DNA from: Proales similis
Taxonomy: Eukaryota > Rotifera > Eurotatoria > Ploima > Proalidae
DNA length: 64,000 bases
Direction of reading: 5' to 3'
Assembly (NCBI GenBank): GCA_019059635.1
Contig: JAGVRJ010000013.1
Span: forward strand, 930,001 to 994,000
In this document: positions 22,381-32,394 of the stretch, piece after piece
How positions within the stretch are numbered: the first letter of the stretch is position 1
Layout of the letters: each line of letters begins with the position of its first letter
Translations under genes and position numbers: made by a program
Notes under the pieces: generated by a model
The model's database searches: none
Told to the model about the DNA's origin: nothing
What the model saw: the letters and a program-made list of their open reading frames with translations, nothing else

Positions 22381-22964
22381 CCGAAATGCTTGACTCGGAG
22401 CGCTTCGCATAGTCCGACATCCCAACTAATCGCAACTCAAATTCCGACTCTTGAGATTTGCTTAAAATGTTTTTATTGAATGCGACGCCGCTCTAATACA
22501 AAGTGCTTTAGAAAAAAAAGAAATTTTCAAGTTTATCATAAAAACGAATTTGTCGTTTTTGTTCCTTTTTAAGCAACCGCACAACTGGCAATCGCATCAA
22601 CAACACTGGCTGCTCTTTTGTCGTTGTTGTTGTTTGAGCGCTCGAAAGCGAATCAGATGAAAGCAAAAGGCAACAGCATTCAGGAGCAGCCGTCAATGCT
22701 GAAGCGTCACATTCGATTTGCATGAACGAGTGAAATTGAATGATTGAGTGAGATATTAATATAAACAAATTAGTCAATAATAAAGTAAAAATTGAGCTTA
22801 AAATCGACAAGAATTGTAAATAAGCATGCACCACGGCGCATTGGGTACCTGATCGATGAATAGCGAAAAAAATCAACAAGGCCCGTTAAATACAAGTTGG
22901 CAACGTGGTCTCGAGCTCAATTAAACCGGAATTACGCTTTTGGCTCTGCCTGTGTGGCGATGCT

Positions 22965-25229
22965 CTAAGAAGCGTGCTGGTTATCGACCAGAATGCGGTT
23001 CGAGTTGAACGACTCGGCTATGCTGGCCAATGTGCCCGCAGCGCCGAGCTGTTCGTGATCACGCTGGTTGAGCAAATACTGTGTGGCGTGGTATTCGTTT
23101 TGAGAGTTGTTTATCTGCTGTTCAATGTCCTGCTCTTGCGAGTCAAGGTCCTCGTCCTCCTCGTCCTCTTCGTCCCTCTCAAAATGGTCGTTCTCGCCCA
23201 GATCCATGGCGCCGGCTTGTGCACTGCTCGCCTCGGCCGAAGACTGCGCCGGGTTGTCGCAGCCGCCAGCCTCTCCCTCCTCATGGTGCTTCCACTCGGA
23301 CTGCTTGTCTTCCCACGACTCGCTCGACTTGTCACTGCCACCTTTGGTGCCGGCTCCCTCGCCCTGATTGTGGTGACTTCTCAAGTGCTGGCGGAACGAC
23401 GCCTCCCACTTGTAGCTCTTCTGGCAAATGTCGCACACGTACTTGGGCCATTCCGAGTGACACGCGTCCATGTGCCGCTTGTAGTAGCAGTAATACTTGA
23501 ATCGTTTATCGCAAGCGGTGCACTCGAACTCGAGATTGCCGTTTGCGCTCGAGTTCTGTCCACGGCCTGCGCCGCCCTCCTCGTGTATGTTCTCTTGCTG
23601 CGCGTCATTCTCGTCGTCAGAGTTCTTTAAAGAACGCATACTGTTCACGTTTAGCTGACTGTTGAGCATCTGCTGGTAATGAAGCGCAGCGGCCATCGCC
23701 ATCGGATTGCTGGCCTGACTCGCGGCAGTGAGCAGGTTCGACGAGTCCTGGAAATGCTGGGCGGCCAGTTTCTTCTTGCTCATTGCCTTGCCCGTTTTGG
23801 TGACGCCGATCTGCGCCGACAAGCTCGACGGCGTCGGAATCGCCTGCATCACAGGAGTACTGCTCACCGAGGCAGAGAGCAGATATTCTTTCTTGCTCAT
23901 CGCAGTCGGTGTCTTTGTGATTTTCGACTGATCGACGCCCAAATCTACTCCTTCGGTCTTGAGGCCGAACTGAGAGGCGAGCATGGCCAGATTGCGCGGC
24001 AATTCCATTGCTTGCGGAGTGCTGAGCGAGCTGTCAGCGCCACCTGGGCTCTGAGAAGCAGCCGCGGCTGCCAGAGCTGCGATTGTCTGCTTTCGACTCT
24101 TGGAAGACTGTTTGCCGTTGGCCTTGGTCGCCGACGAGTTGGACGAGGTCGAGGATGGAGATAGGGCGGCACCTGCCGCTTGTTGCTGTTGCTGCTGCTT
24201 TTTGGACTTTTTCTTTGGCGGCAAGCCATCTCCGGTCGCTTTGACGTTCTTGGCCAAGTTCAGTGCCATGTTCTGCTGCATGAAGCGATCGTTCAATGCT
24301 GCGGCGGCCGCCATCATGAACTGCTTCTGATGCTCGTGAGTGGCTGCAGCTGCAGCAGCAGCGGCTGCGGCCGCTGCCGCGTTGCTGTAAACGCCCATGT
24401 TGAACTGAGACGCTTTATCTGCGCCTGTGTCCTCGTCGACATAGAGCTGCTCTTCGCCGCCGCTATCTGCGCCAGTGGTCTGATTGGCGGCAGCCACGGC
24501 AGCCGACGCGAGCTTGTCGAAATTGTCGAATCCTTCTAGATGAGCTGTGTCGTGAACTTGAGGTCTGCTCCTGCTTGTGTTTAGGTACTTGGAGGCAGCA
24601 GCGGCCGCCGATATGAGTGATAGAGTAGCGGCGGCAGACGCGTCTTCGTCACTGCTTCGACACCTCTTGAGCGGGGTCTGTTCACCGGACGCCTCGACGG
24701 CGCCGTCCTCTTCTTCGAGCGTTTGCTGCATTGCCGCTCCGTCGGCCTCTACTGTCGACCATGGATGCTCGACCGCTCTGGGCTTGAATCGTTTGCGCTT
24801 ATTGCCACCGGAAGCAGACGAGGAGAACGAAGAGTAGGAGGACGATGAGGAGGCGCTCGAGGACGAAGAAGCGCACGAGGCGGCCACCGGCTTGCTCACA
24901 CTGTTTACATTGAGCGGGTTGTTGAGGCGAGTTTGATTCTGCTGATACTGCTGCTGGAGACTGGCGACCAGACTCAACGGGTCTCGGCTACTCGGGTCGA
25001 CATATGCGGGCTTTGATCCGGGCCTACTGGCCGACTCGGTTTCGTCGCTAGAGTCGCGGCGTCTCAAGCATTTCTCGTTGAGCAACAAGTGCATCGACTC
25101 TGTTTGCCCGTCGTCGACCAGCACATGCACCGAGCCGTATATCTTGAGGCTACACTCGAACTTGAACGTTTGCTCACAGTATTTGCCTATTATCTGCCTG
25201 AGCGCGTTCTCTTCTGCCATTGAGACCAT
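22965..25229 (-). CDS. Two-finger C2H2 zinc finger protein with homopolymer tracts
   Basis: A 754-aa protein in one coding exon. The ATG at 25229 (MVSMAEENAL) was chosen because the upstream open frame contains a GTGAGC...GATTTTAG intron (about 25263-25350) whose exon joins through a stop. Residues 1-55 (LRQIIGKYCEQTFKFECSLK, IYGSVHVLV) form a compact unrecognised domain. The middle has poly-Ala, poly-Gln and Ser runs. Two C2H2 fingers lie at residues about 564-620 (FECTACDKRFKYYCYYKRH and YVCDICQKSYKWEASFRQH), reminiscent of ZNF618-type fingers but not enough to name an orthologue. The tail is strongly acidic (ERDEEDEEDEDLD). It is probably a nuclear transcription factor; targets are unknown. 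Confidence 0.8.
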   Translation of the reverse strand: MVSMAEENALRQIIGKYCEQTFKFECSLKIYGSVHVLVDDGQTESMHLLLNEKCLRRRDSSDETESASRPGSKPAYVDPSSRDPLSLVASLQQQYQQNQTRLNNPLNVNSVSKPVAASCASSSSSASSSSSYSSFSSSASGGNKRKRFKPRAVEHPWSTVEADGAAMQQTLEEEDGAVEASGEQTPLKRCRSSDEDASAAATLSLISAAAAASKYLNTSRSRPQVHDTAHLEGFDNFDKLASAAVAAANQTTGADSGGEEQLYVDEDTGADKASQFNMGVYSNAAAAAAAAAAAAATHEHQKQFMMAAAAALNDRFMQQNMALNLAKNVKATGDGLPPKKKSKKQQQQQQAAGAALSPSSTSSNSSATKANGKQSSKSRKQTIAALAAAAASQSPGGADSSLSTPQAMELPRNLAMLASQFGLKTEGVDLGVDQSKITKTPTAMSKKEYLLSASVSSTPVMQAIPTPSSLSAQIGVTKTGKAMSKKKLAAQHFQDSSNLLTAASQASNPMAMAAALHYQQMLNSQLNVNSMRSLKNSDDENDAQQENIHEEGGAGRGQNSSANGNLEFECTACDKRFKYYCYYKRHMDACHSEWPKYVCDICQKSYKWEASFRQHLRSHHNQGEGAGTKGGSDKSSESWEDKQSEWKHHEEGEAGGCDNPAQSSAEASSAQAGAMDLGENDHFERDEEDEEDEDLDSQEQDIEQQINNSQNEYHATQYLLNQRDHEQLGAAGTLASIAESFNSNRILVDNQHAS

Positions 25230-25962
25230 TTTGTTCACGTATATGACAGTACGAGCGCTTCGGATCGGTCTAAAATCGAGTGTGCAAGTTAGCTTGTGAT
25301 CCAACTGTGCGGTTATAAGCCGAAAAGGAGCGGTGCGCAAACAGCTCACCATCCAGTCGGCCGCTATTAGTCAGCGAGGTTAGTGAGCGAGCGAGCAAAT
25401 TGGTGACCGACCGATATTTAGTTTGCATTCATGTGTTGTGCGACAAGTGATGTGTGTGTGTGTGTGTGTGTGTGGCGAGTGTACGAGAAACACATGAGCG
25501 ATCATTCAACTTGTCGAGTTGCAAGTCTGCAAATGACTGAATCGGCGATTGTGTCGACGACGTGGTTTACATGGCGTTCAGGCGCGCTCCACCTGTCCAT
25601 GCAATGCGGTGCCAGGTGGAGTCTGCGTGCGCTGTTGCATAATCCGACTCGAACTATTGAACTCAAGGCGCAGCTTTCAAGCTGCTGGCAATGAGGTCAG
25701 GCTAAACTGCAAACGCACTCGCCTATTGGTGTTTGACTCAATGTGGCCTCTGATTTCAAGCCAATCAGCTGTGAACACTTTATGTAATTTTCGCAGCTTG
25801 CATTGCGTCATTCGTCGGTCATGCGCATAATCTGGCCAAGGTCAAGGATACTGTGGCTGTAAACAGTGGACAAGTCAACAGACCCACTGTCCGTTTAGCG
25901 TCCGCGCTTCCTCTTCTCTCACCTGCATTTATTTCTCGACATTTAGACAAGCTGGCAGTAGA
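25230..25962. other. Intergenic with (GT)n repeat, divergent promoters
   Basis: Contains the probable 5' leader intron of the zinc finger gene (minus, about 25263-25350), a (GT)n at 25451-25474, and the promoter of the small membrane protein gene (+). No other exon is supported. Confidence 0.5.
25451..25474 (+). repeat. (GT)n microsatellite
   Basis: Twelve uninterrupted TG units. Confidence 0.95.
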
Positions 25963-26253
25963 ATGGAGAGTCGACTGATTGGCCGTCTGTTATTTATCGC
26001 CTTCAGTCTCGCGCTGTTTATTTTTTTGTCGGCAATCATTTTATCGGTAGGCTTGCAATCAGCTCAATTTATCTCCGAACTGGTTTTAATCCATGCCAAG
26101 CCCTTCTACGCACCCGAGTATGTCCCGTTCGTTCTAATGGTTTTCATCACCCCTCTGATGGTCGGCGTTGCCCTTCTCGGCCTTGGCCATGCTCTATTTA
26201 TGCTTCACGTGATCAAGTCGCGTGTCCCCCAATCCTCAATGCAGAAAACTTAA
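25963..26253 (+). CDS. Small two-helix membrane protein, unrecognised
   Basis: An intact 96-aa reading frame with two strong hydrophobic segments, residues about 8-32 (LLFIAFSLALFIFLSAIILS) and about 53-80 (VLMVFITPLMVGVALLGLG), and a short basic tail. I do not recognise the family. A TTTAG acceptor-like sequence ends at 25946, 17 nt before the ATG. AATAAA follows the stop at about 26269. These flanks support a real single-exon transcript. Topology and function cannot be inferred beyond membrane residence. Confidence 0.6.
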   Translation: MESRLIGRLLFIAFSLALFIFLSAIILSVGLQSAQFISELVLIHAKPFYAPEYVPFVLMVFITPLMVGVALLGLGHALFMLHVIKSRVPQSSMQKT

Positions 26254-26438
26254 ACCCAACGCTCCTGTTAATAAAATTGCTCAAATATAAATCGGCCGTG
26301 GTGTTGGTACGTTTAGTTTTTTTTATGCGGCAATTTGATTCGTTGACCCTTGGTTCGTATCGAAGTTTTCGGCCGTTGGGAGCAACGAACAGCTCATTGG
26401 CCAGTTGCCTTGTTCAGTGTTGATTCGATCGCATCACA

Positions 26439-26650
26439 ATGAAAACCTACGGAAGAAGAAGGGTAGAGCCGCAAGCTGATCGACTCTTCGAGCAGTTGAT
26501 GGAGGACGTTTGCAAGAGACAAGTCGGCAGTCGGCAAATCAAACAGCTCGTCAAAACAGAAACGAGAAGAGGCCGACAAAAGGAGAACATGCCGCATGCG
26601 GAGGCAATTAGCGTGGTTAAGCGAAAGAAGATGCTGCGACTTTTCGAGCT

Positions 26651-26692
<42 letters not shown>

Positions 26693-26912
26693 AGAGGACG
26701 ACCAGGGCAGCGAGAAAGAGGAAGCCGTGAAAAAGGCGGAGAAGGGCAGAGATGAGATGGGCGCTGAGCCGAGAAAGGAAAGCGAGGAAGACGAGCTGAA
26801 AGCTGTCAATTCAAACAGATCCGCTCGCCGTAAGAAGACAAGCACCCCTAACGGCACAAGGAGGCAACCGTTACGAGCGCCTAACGCGTCAATGATCAGC
26901 AAAGCGCCTTAA
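26439..26912 (+). CDS. Acidic nuclear-like protein with poly-Asp run, unrecognised
   Basis: An intact 157-aa frame starting MKTYGRRRVEPQ. It has a basic N-terminal half (TRRGRQKENMP, VVKRKKMLRLFEL), a run of Asp encoded by a (GAC)n tract at about 26655-26692, then mixed Glu/Lys and a basic Ser/Thr-rich end. The charge pattern suggests a chromatin-associated or nuclear protein, but no domain is recognised. AATAAA at about 27001 follows. A minus-strand frame opposite (poly-Ser from the same repeat) is judged a shadow. Confidence 0.55.
26655..26692 (+). repeat. (GAC)n trinucleotide tract
   Basis: About 12 to 13 GAC units inside the acidic protein gene, coding for Asp. Confidence 0.95.
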
Positions 26913-27904
26913 GCTTTTGTTTACACCTTAATTGCTCGTTATCGATTCTGTTTTCACACACGTGTGCATTGAACAACAATTGAGGAGAGATTTATGCGAC
27001 AATAAAACAGAAGCAAAGCTGTCAGAGTAGAGAGAGAGATGAGGGAGAGTTAAAGCGGATATGGATTTGGACGCCGAGTGGCGGAGGAAGGGCGGGCTCA
27101 GGTGTTTTCCTCGTCAAACGTCCGGTATGACCTCGAAACAGGTGGCAACTTGGCTAATATGACCGCAACGACCTACATTAGGCCTGACAGCACGACCCTT
27201 AGCATTTTTAAGGCTCGCTCTCTGCTTCGTCGTGAATATCGCGCCTAGCTGTCAGTAACGGACGCTGCCCGGTCGTTCAATTATTGCCACAACAACCGGC
27301 AAACATGCCACACGCTGCTTATCGGCATTTCTTCCTCTATTTCGTTTGAAGATTGCGCCGCCAGCTCCATCGGCCCCGGTGGCGGCCAATTGGCACTTTA
27401 ATCGTGTCTAATCACAGCGAATGCTTATAATCGGCTTTCTAGTCACTACTTATTTACAAAACGTGCGGGCCAGTCGGCCACCAGTCCAATTCTGTTTATC
27501 CCTGTTCGTTTTTGTTTATCATAGCTTGCAGTGTGTTCCTGTCTCGGCCGCTGACTCAAGCCAGCTCATGAGTGTGCGCGGCTTGTTGTTAATATGTTGC
27601 GCAATGTTGTGAATGTGTTGAACCGAGCGGTGAGAATTGCCCCCTCATAATGTTGGCTTGTCTGGCCGACGTCCATGTGTTGTAAATGTGTGTGTGTGCG
27701 TGCGCGCTAGCGAGTTTTCTTTAAGGTTGCTCTATGTTGGATGCCCTCTAACGAACAATTTATGCACCACTGACAGCCACTTAGTTCTAAATGTTCTCAT
27801 GCTCGCTACTTCTCCCACACACACACACACATTCCATTTGATATTGTTAAATTGTTTCGCTCATTCTCGATTCTTAGTAGAGATTCGCAAGAATTCGCTT
27901 GGCA
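26913..27904. other. Intergenic upstream of Cdc25
   Basis: No supported exon. Short GT and CA tracts lie near 27687-27700 and 27815-27828. A pyrimidine-rich stretch ending TTCTTAG at 27877 lies 27 nt before the Cdc25 start codon and looks like a 3' splice site. Confidence 0.5.
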
Positions 27905-29081
27905 ATGGAGCTCGAACGCGTCAAACGTCTTCGTCTACATTCAGGAAACGGCAGCGAGTCGCCGACCGACTTTAAACTAAACACAATAAGCCTGAATTGC
28001 AGCAAACTGATGGACATATCCAACTGCTCATTCTCACAGCTATCGCCAATGGAGTCGACCAGTCGTCGAAGCCTTTTCAACAAAGAGCTCTCAACCACGC
28101 CGGTGAGCACCGCCAACCGACTGATCGATCTGGTAGACACCGAGTCAAACGAGCTGATCGATTACTCCCTGGACTCGATTGAACGATCGCTCGAGCTCAA
28201 GGAGAGCCACGAAATGATCAAGCAGTCATTGGAGATCGAGTGTGTGCAAATGTTCGAGTCGCATTCGATGTCTTGCGAACTGTTCAGTGAGAGCTGCACG
28301 AACCAGAACGGCGGCGGCGGTGGTCACTATGCACTGCAGCGTCAAGCGAGCTGCAGCCGACTGATCGGCGACCGCACTGCCTATCACATTCTGCCGTGCA
28401 AGCCCAATCTCAAACACGTTGATCTCAATGTAATCGAGCCGCAGACTTTGGTCAGGGCTCTGAACGGCGAGTTCAACTCTCAAATAGGTCGCTTGATAAT
28501 TGTCGACTCGCGCTATCCCTACGAGTTCGAGGGCGGTCACATCCACTCGGCCCTGAACGTCTACACCAAAGAGGAGCTCGTCGAGACATTTATCGATCGT
28601 CGCCACCAAATTAACGACGATCCGTCCAAGAAAGTGATAATCATCTTCCACTGTGAGTTTTCGTCCGAGCGCGGCCCGAGCTTGCTCCGCTTCCTGCGCA
28701 ACCAAGACCGCGCCATAAACAAAGAATCCTATCCAAAGCTATTTTATCCCGAACTCTATTTACTCGAAGGCGGCTACAAGGCATTTTTCGAGGCCTACAA
28801 GGTGAGCAGCGCTCTTTTCCCCTAATCTCTTGCCACTTAGTGTTCTAATCGTTGCCAATTAGGAATTTTGCACTCCCCAGTCATACAAGCCAATGCTGCA
28901 CGCAGACCACTCGCTCGACCTGAAGCATTTCCGCGCCAAGACAAAAACTTGGGACATGAATAACAAGCAGAATCAATATTACGCCAGCGCCATGAAGACC
29001 TCGCGCGGCGCCGAAAATCGAATTAAGCGAAAGGCCAACAGCGGCCGTCTGCAGCGTTTTCCCAGAAGCACTCTGTTCTAG
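27905..29081 (+). CDS. CDC25: Cdc25 dual-specificity phosphatase
   Basis: Exons 27905-28801 and 28863-29081, joined in phase (371 aa). The protein activates cyclin-dependent kinases by removing inhibitory phosphates. The N-terminal 170 residues are regulatory (Ser/Thr-rich, SRRSLFNKELSTTPVST). The catalytic rhodanese-like domain occupies residues about 185-330: IIVDSRYPYEFEGGHI, then the CX5R active-site loop in FHCEFSSERGPSLLRFLR, then YPELYLLEGGYKAFFE. The C-terminal tail (YKPMLHADH, then basic residues) is the cyclin/CDK-contacting end. The start is the ATG at 27905. AATAAA is at about 29327. The intron is 61 nt. Confidence 0.93.
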
Positions 29082-29729
29082 CCAATGTTTTCTCTTTTCT
29101 TAATCGTCGTTCGCTAGTTCTTCTTCCTCTTGGTGGTCAGCTCTCGTTTCTTTTTGATGTGAGTTCTTCGGTTATTGTTGATTTGGCTCATTTTTTATTT
29201 CTCTATTGTTCGGGTGAATGGGGTCTTCTTTTTCTCTGCGGGTTGTTCAATTTTCTTTTTGTAAAGTGAATTCATCAAATTGTAAAAATAGAAAATTTAT
29301 TCGCAACTATTTGTGTGTGCTCGGAAATAAACGGCAAATGAACTAGGCAAATCGTCGACGCAATTACTAATTTGTGGAAATCAAGTGAACCTGTGCCTAT
29401 TCGGGCCTAACTGGGTCACTGGCCAAGCAGCACAAGCAAGACTATCAGTCGGTCGCCGGATGCCCGCCGTCCATTTAGCATAATCTTTCGATCGGTCGAA
29501 TAGGACGCGATCGGGCAGCCGCTCCTCCATTCGACACGGCTCATTATGAATGCTCGATGGACCGATGCCTGTTGCAGTCGTTTGGTCGACAATTGCTATT
29601 CAATAGCGAGCACCTTGCAGGCGACCATCCCTCCGACCAGCGGCATCAAATCCCTTTTCCCACAATGATTCGATTTAGAATTCACTGAAACTGTTTTCTG
29701 AAATTTAGAATTGCGCGCGCGCGGCTAAG
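29082..29729. other. Intergenic between Cdc25 and beta-catenin
   Basis: Cdc25 3' UTR with AATAAA at about 29327, then about 400 bp with no degron-encoding exon that I could find. An acceptor-like AAATTTAG ends at 29708, 21 nt before the beta-catenin ATG. Confidence 0.5.
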
Positions 29730-31805
29730 ATGTTGAGCATGGAACAGACACGGCCCGGAGGCCTCTACATTGAAGAGGCGGGCGAGTTTGACTACGTCTA
29801 CAATCAAGCAAGCATCGACGAGCTAAATCTAAACCACTCGCGCGCCCAGCGCATCCGAGCGGCAATGTTCCCCGAGTCTCTGGGCGACTCGGCACAGTCA
29901 GACAGCGGCAAGTCAGCGCTTGAGCGTCTATTGCCGCCCACGCAGCGGCTAAAAAGCGCCCTGATGCAGTTGATCAACTATCAAGAGGACGCCGACATGA
30001 CCATCAAGGCCATTCCGGAGCTGCTCAGACTTCTCGCTGACGAAGAGCCGGAGGTGGTCATGCGCACACTAAAGCTAATCGAGCAGCTCTCTAAAAAGGA
30101 CTCGTCCCGATTCGCCCTATCGAGTTCATCTCAGCTGATCGAGACCCTTATCAGTCTGATCTTGGCCTCTAACGATCCGCATTTGCACAACTTCTGCGCC
30201 GGCATTCTAAACAATCTTTCCCACGGCAGCAATAAACAAGCGTTGCTTCTCATATTCAAGGCCGACGGAGTAGCAGCGTTGATCAAGCTGCTTAGCTCGC
30301 CAATGGAGAGCGTCTTGTTCTACGCCATGACCACCCTGCACAGTCTGCTCATGTACGAGCCGGCCGCCAAAGCCCAAGTGCATCACTACAACGGCACCAG
30401 AAAAATGGTCGAGCTGCTCGGTCGACACGGAAATGTGAAATTCCTTGCGTTTGTGGTCGACTCCCTGCACATACTGGCATTTAACAACAGCGAAGTGAAA
30501 CTTGTCATTCAAACAAGCGGAGGTCCATATCACCTGATTCGCATACTTCAAGCAACCGACTATCCAAAGCTCATCTGGACGTGTGTGCGCCTGATGAAGG
30601 TGCTGAGCGTGTGCAGCGAGAACAAACGCGTGCTGGTGCAGGGCGGCGCCATGCAAGTGCTCAGCTCTCTGCTCTTGAGAAAAGTGGCCGACCAGCGAAC
30701 CGCTTACAACTGCCTGCTCACACTGCGCAATCTGAGCGACTGTGCGATGCGAGAAGAGAACCTCGAGCCGCTAATCGAGCAGCTCATCGACTACATCGCC
30801 CACAGTCAGGACATGAACGTGAGCACTTGCGCGGCAGGCATCCTCTCAAACCTCACGTGCAACAACGATCGCAACAAGATCAAATTCGTCGAGCACAACG
30901 GCATCGAGGTCATGCTTCGCTGCATGCTCCAGGCAGAGCCGGACAATCGGGACGATATTTGCGAGCCGGCCGTCTGCACACTACGCCACGTGACCAACAG
31001 ACACGCAGAGGCGAGCGCAGCTCAGGAAGCGGTCAGGTTCTATTACGGCCTTCCAGTAATCGCGCCACTGCTTCAGTCAGAGCAGAGTAGATGGCCGCTG
31101 CTCAAGGCCACAATCGGTCTCATCCGCAATCTGGCTCTGAGCGACAACAACCTGGCGCCGTTAAGAGAGCTCGGCATCATTCCGCGCCTAGTTCAGCTCT
31201 TGATCAAGGCCATAAACGCTCACCAGCAGGCGCAGCAGAACGGAATGGAAGGCGCCCTGATCGACGACGTGGCCATGGAAGAGATTATAGAAAGTTCAGT
31301 TGGCGCCCTGCACCAGCTTGCTCGTGATCCACACAACGGAGCCGTTATCAGAGAGCTGAAGTGCATTCCAGTTCTTGTGCAGTTGTTGTTCATGCCGTGG
31401 GAGAGCATTCAGCGAGTGGCGTGCGGCTGCTTGTCCGAGTTGGCCAACGATCGAACCAACTCGGAGCTTATCGAGGCCGAGAAGGCCACAGACAGACTCA
31501 CAGAGCTGCTGAGATCCAAGGACCATTCGATATCAACATACGCGGCCGCTGTGCTCTACAGACTCTCTGACGACAAAAACGAGCCGTGGGAAGGCGGCAA
31601 AAACTACGCTGACGCCCAGTACGTCAGAGGCGCCGCCATCACAGGCACTCAAATAGGCTCCAATGACCAGTTTGTTACATACAACACAATAGACCCATAC
31701 GAGAGCGGAATGGCGCCCTCGTCGCATTACAATCAGCTCGTTGACTTGTCGAGCGCCCAGGCCAATCCGCAGTCGCCAGCCACCTGGTTCGACACGGACC
31801 TCTAG
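29730..31805 (+). CDS. Beta-catenin/Armadillo lacking the N-terminal phosphodegron
   Basis: Intronless, 691 aa. Twelve armadillo repeats cover residues about 75-600. Landmarks: RAQRIRAAMFPESL (alpha-catenin-binding region end), LINYQEDADMTIKAIPELLR, VCSENKRV and NDRNKIKF (Lys residues equivalent to human K312 and K435), CTLRHVTNRH, and IRNLALSDNN. The C-terminus ends ATWFDTDL, the conserved PDZ-binding end of beta-catenins. Alignment begins near human residue 120, so the GSK3/CK1 site region (DSGIHS-type) is missing and nothing like it lies upstream. The charged groove residues for cadherin and TCF are kept. It could be an adhesion-specialised paralogue or a constitutively stable form. An upstream coding exon feeding the acceptor at 29708 remains possible. 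Confidence 0.93.
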   Translation: MLSMEQTRPGGLYIEEAGEFDYVYNQASIDELNLNHSRAQRIRAAMFPESLGDSAQSDSGKSALERLLPPTQRLKSALMQLINYQEDADMTIKAIPELLRLLADEEPEVVMRTLKLIEQLSKKDSSRFALSSSSQLIETLISLILASNDPHLHNFCAGILNNLSHGSNKQALLLIFKADGVAALIKLLSSPMESVLFYAMTTLHSLLMYEPAAKAQVHHYNGTRKMVELLGRHGNVKFLAFVVDSLHILAFNNSEVKLVIQTSGGPYHLIRILQATDYPKLIWTCVRLMKVLSVCSENKRVLVQGGAMQVLSSLLLRKVADQRTAYNCLLTLRNLSDCAMREENLEPLIEQLIDYIAHSQDMNVSTCAAGILSNLTCNNDRNKIKFVEHNGIEVMLRCMLQAEPDNRDDICEPAVCTLRHVTNRHAEASAAQEAVRFYYGLPVIAPLLQSEQSRWPLLKATIGLIRNLALSDNNLAPLRELGIIPRLVQLLIKAINAHQQAQQNGMEGALIDDVAMEEIIESSVGALHQLARDPHNGAVIRELKCIPVLVQLLFMPWESIQRVACGCLSELANDRTNSELIEAEKATDRLTELLRSKDHSISTYAAAVLYRLSDDKNEPWEGGKNYADAQYVRGAAITGTQIGSNDQFVTYNTIDPYESGMAPSSHYNQLVDLSSAQANPQSPATWFDTDL

Positions 31806-32394
31806 CCGCACTGAATGACTTTTTTTTATCTGAATGCGTCAATTTACCTTTACTGTGCGCATCTCTCACCTTCATCAGCTATTTAAAGTGGCCACTGTGC
31901 CTCGACTGGCAGACAGCTTGTGTCCGACCCACCTCTATTAGTTTGACTCAGATTGAATATTGTATATTTTGCTGTTAGTCTGAATGGAGAATCAATGTCG
32001 CTCTTTGTCTTAATCTTAATTTTCGCCTGCTGCAGACTAATAATCGCTGTGAACGACTAATCTCAATGCGGACGAGTGAGGCGACCGCTCTTCTTTGAGT
32101 TTGAATTTCAATTCTTTTGTGCAGATCTAATCTTCAACAGCATGTTCTTGTTCATTTCAAAATAAAAACGAAAGCAAAAAAAAGCATAAACGAAGAAATT
32201 ATCAAACGCCCAAATTTGACTGAGATTTCAGCCTCTTGGGCTTTTGTTTCCATAGCAATCGGGCTCGCTCTCTCGCTCGGCCCTATTTGCTAATTCAATC
32301 TTTTCGAGCTGAATGCGTCGAGATTTGATGATTGCCTAATTAGAACGCTTTAGAACACGCTTTCGGCTTGAACTGATTGAGCAGGCTGCTTGAT
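31806..32394. other. Intergenic between beta-catenin and TTC16
   Basis: Beta-catenin 3' UTR with AATAAA at about 32160. Then a degenerate X-box (32246-32259) and a short promoter region for TTC16. No other exon seen. Confidence 0.5.
32246..32259. promoter_or_regulatory. Degenerate X-box upstream of TTC16
   Basis: GTTTCCATAGCAAT matches the RFX consensus GTNRCC-N2-RGYAAC with two mismatches. It lies about 135 bp upstream of the TTC16 start codon. Confidence 0.5.

Noticed and set aside
22905-24539. Long plus-strand open frames opposite the zinc finger gene
   Set aside because: They mirror the GC-rich, repeat-rich coding strand. The minus strand has zinc fingers and proper start and stop.
30581-31327. 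Plus-strand alternative frames inside beta-catenin
   Set aside because: They are out of frame with the armadillo repeats; plain shadows.
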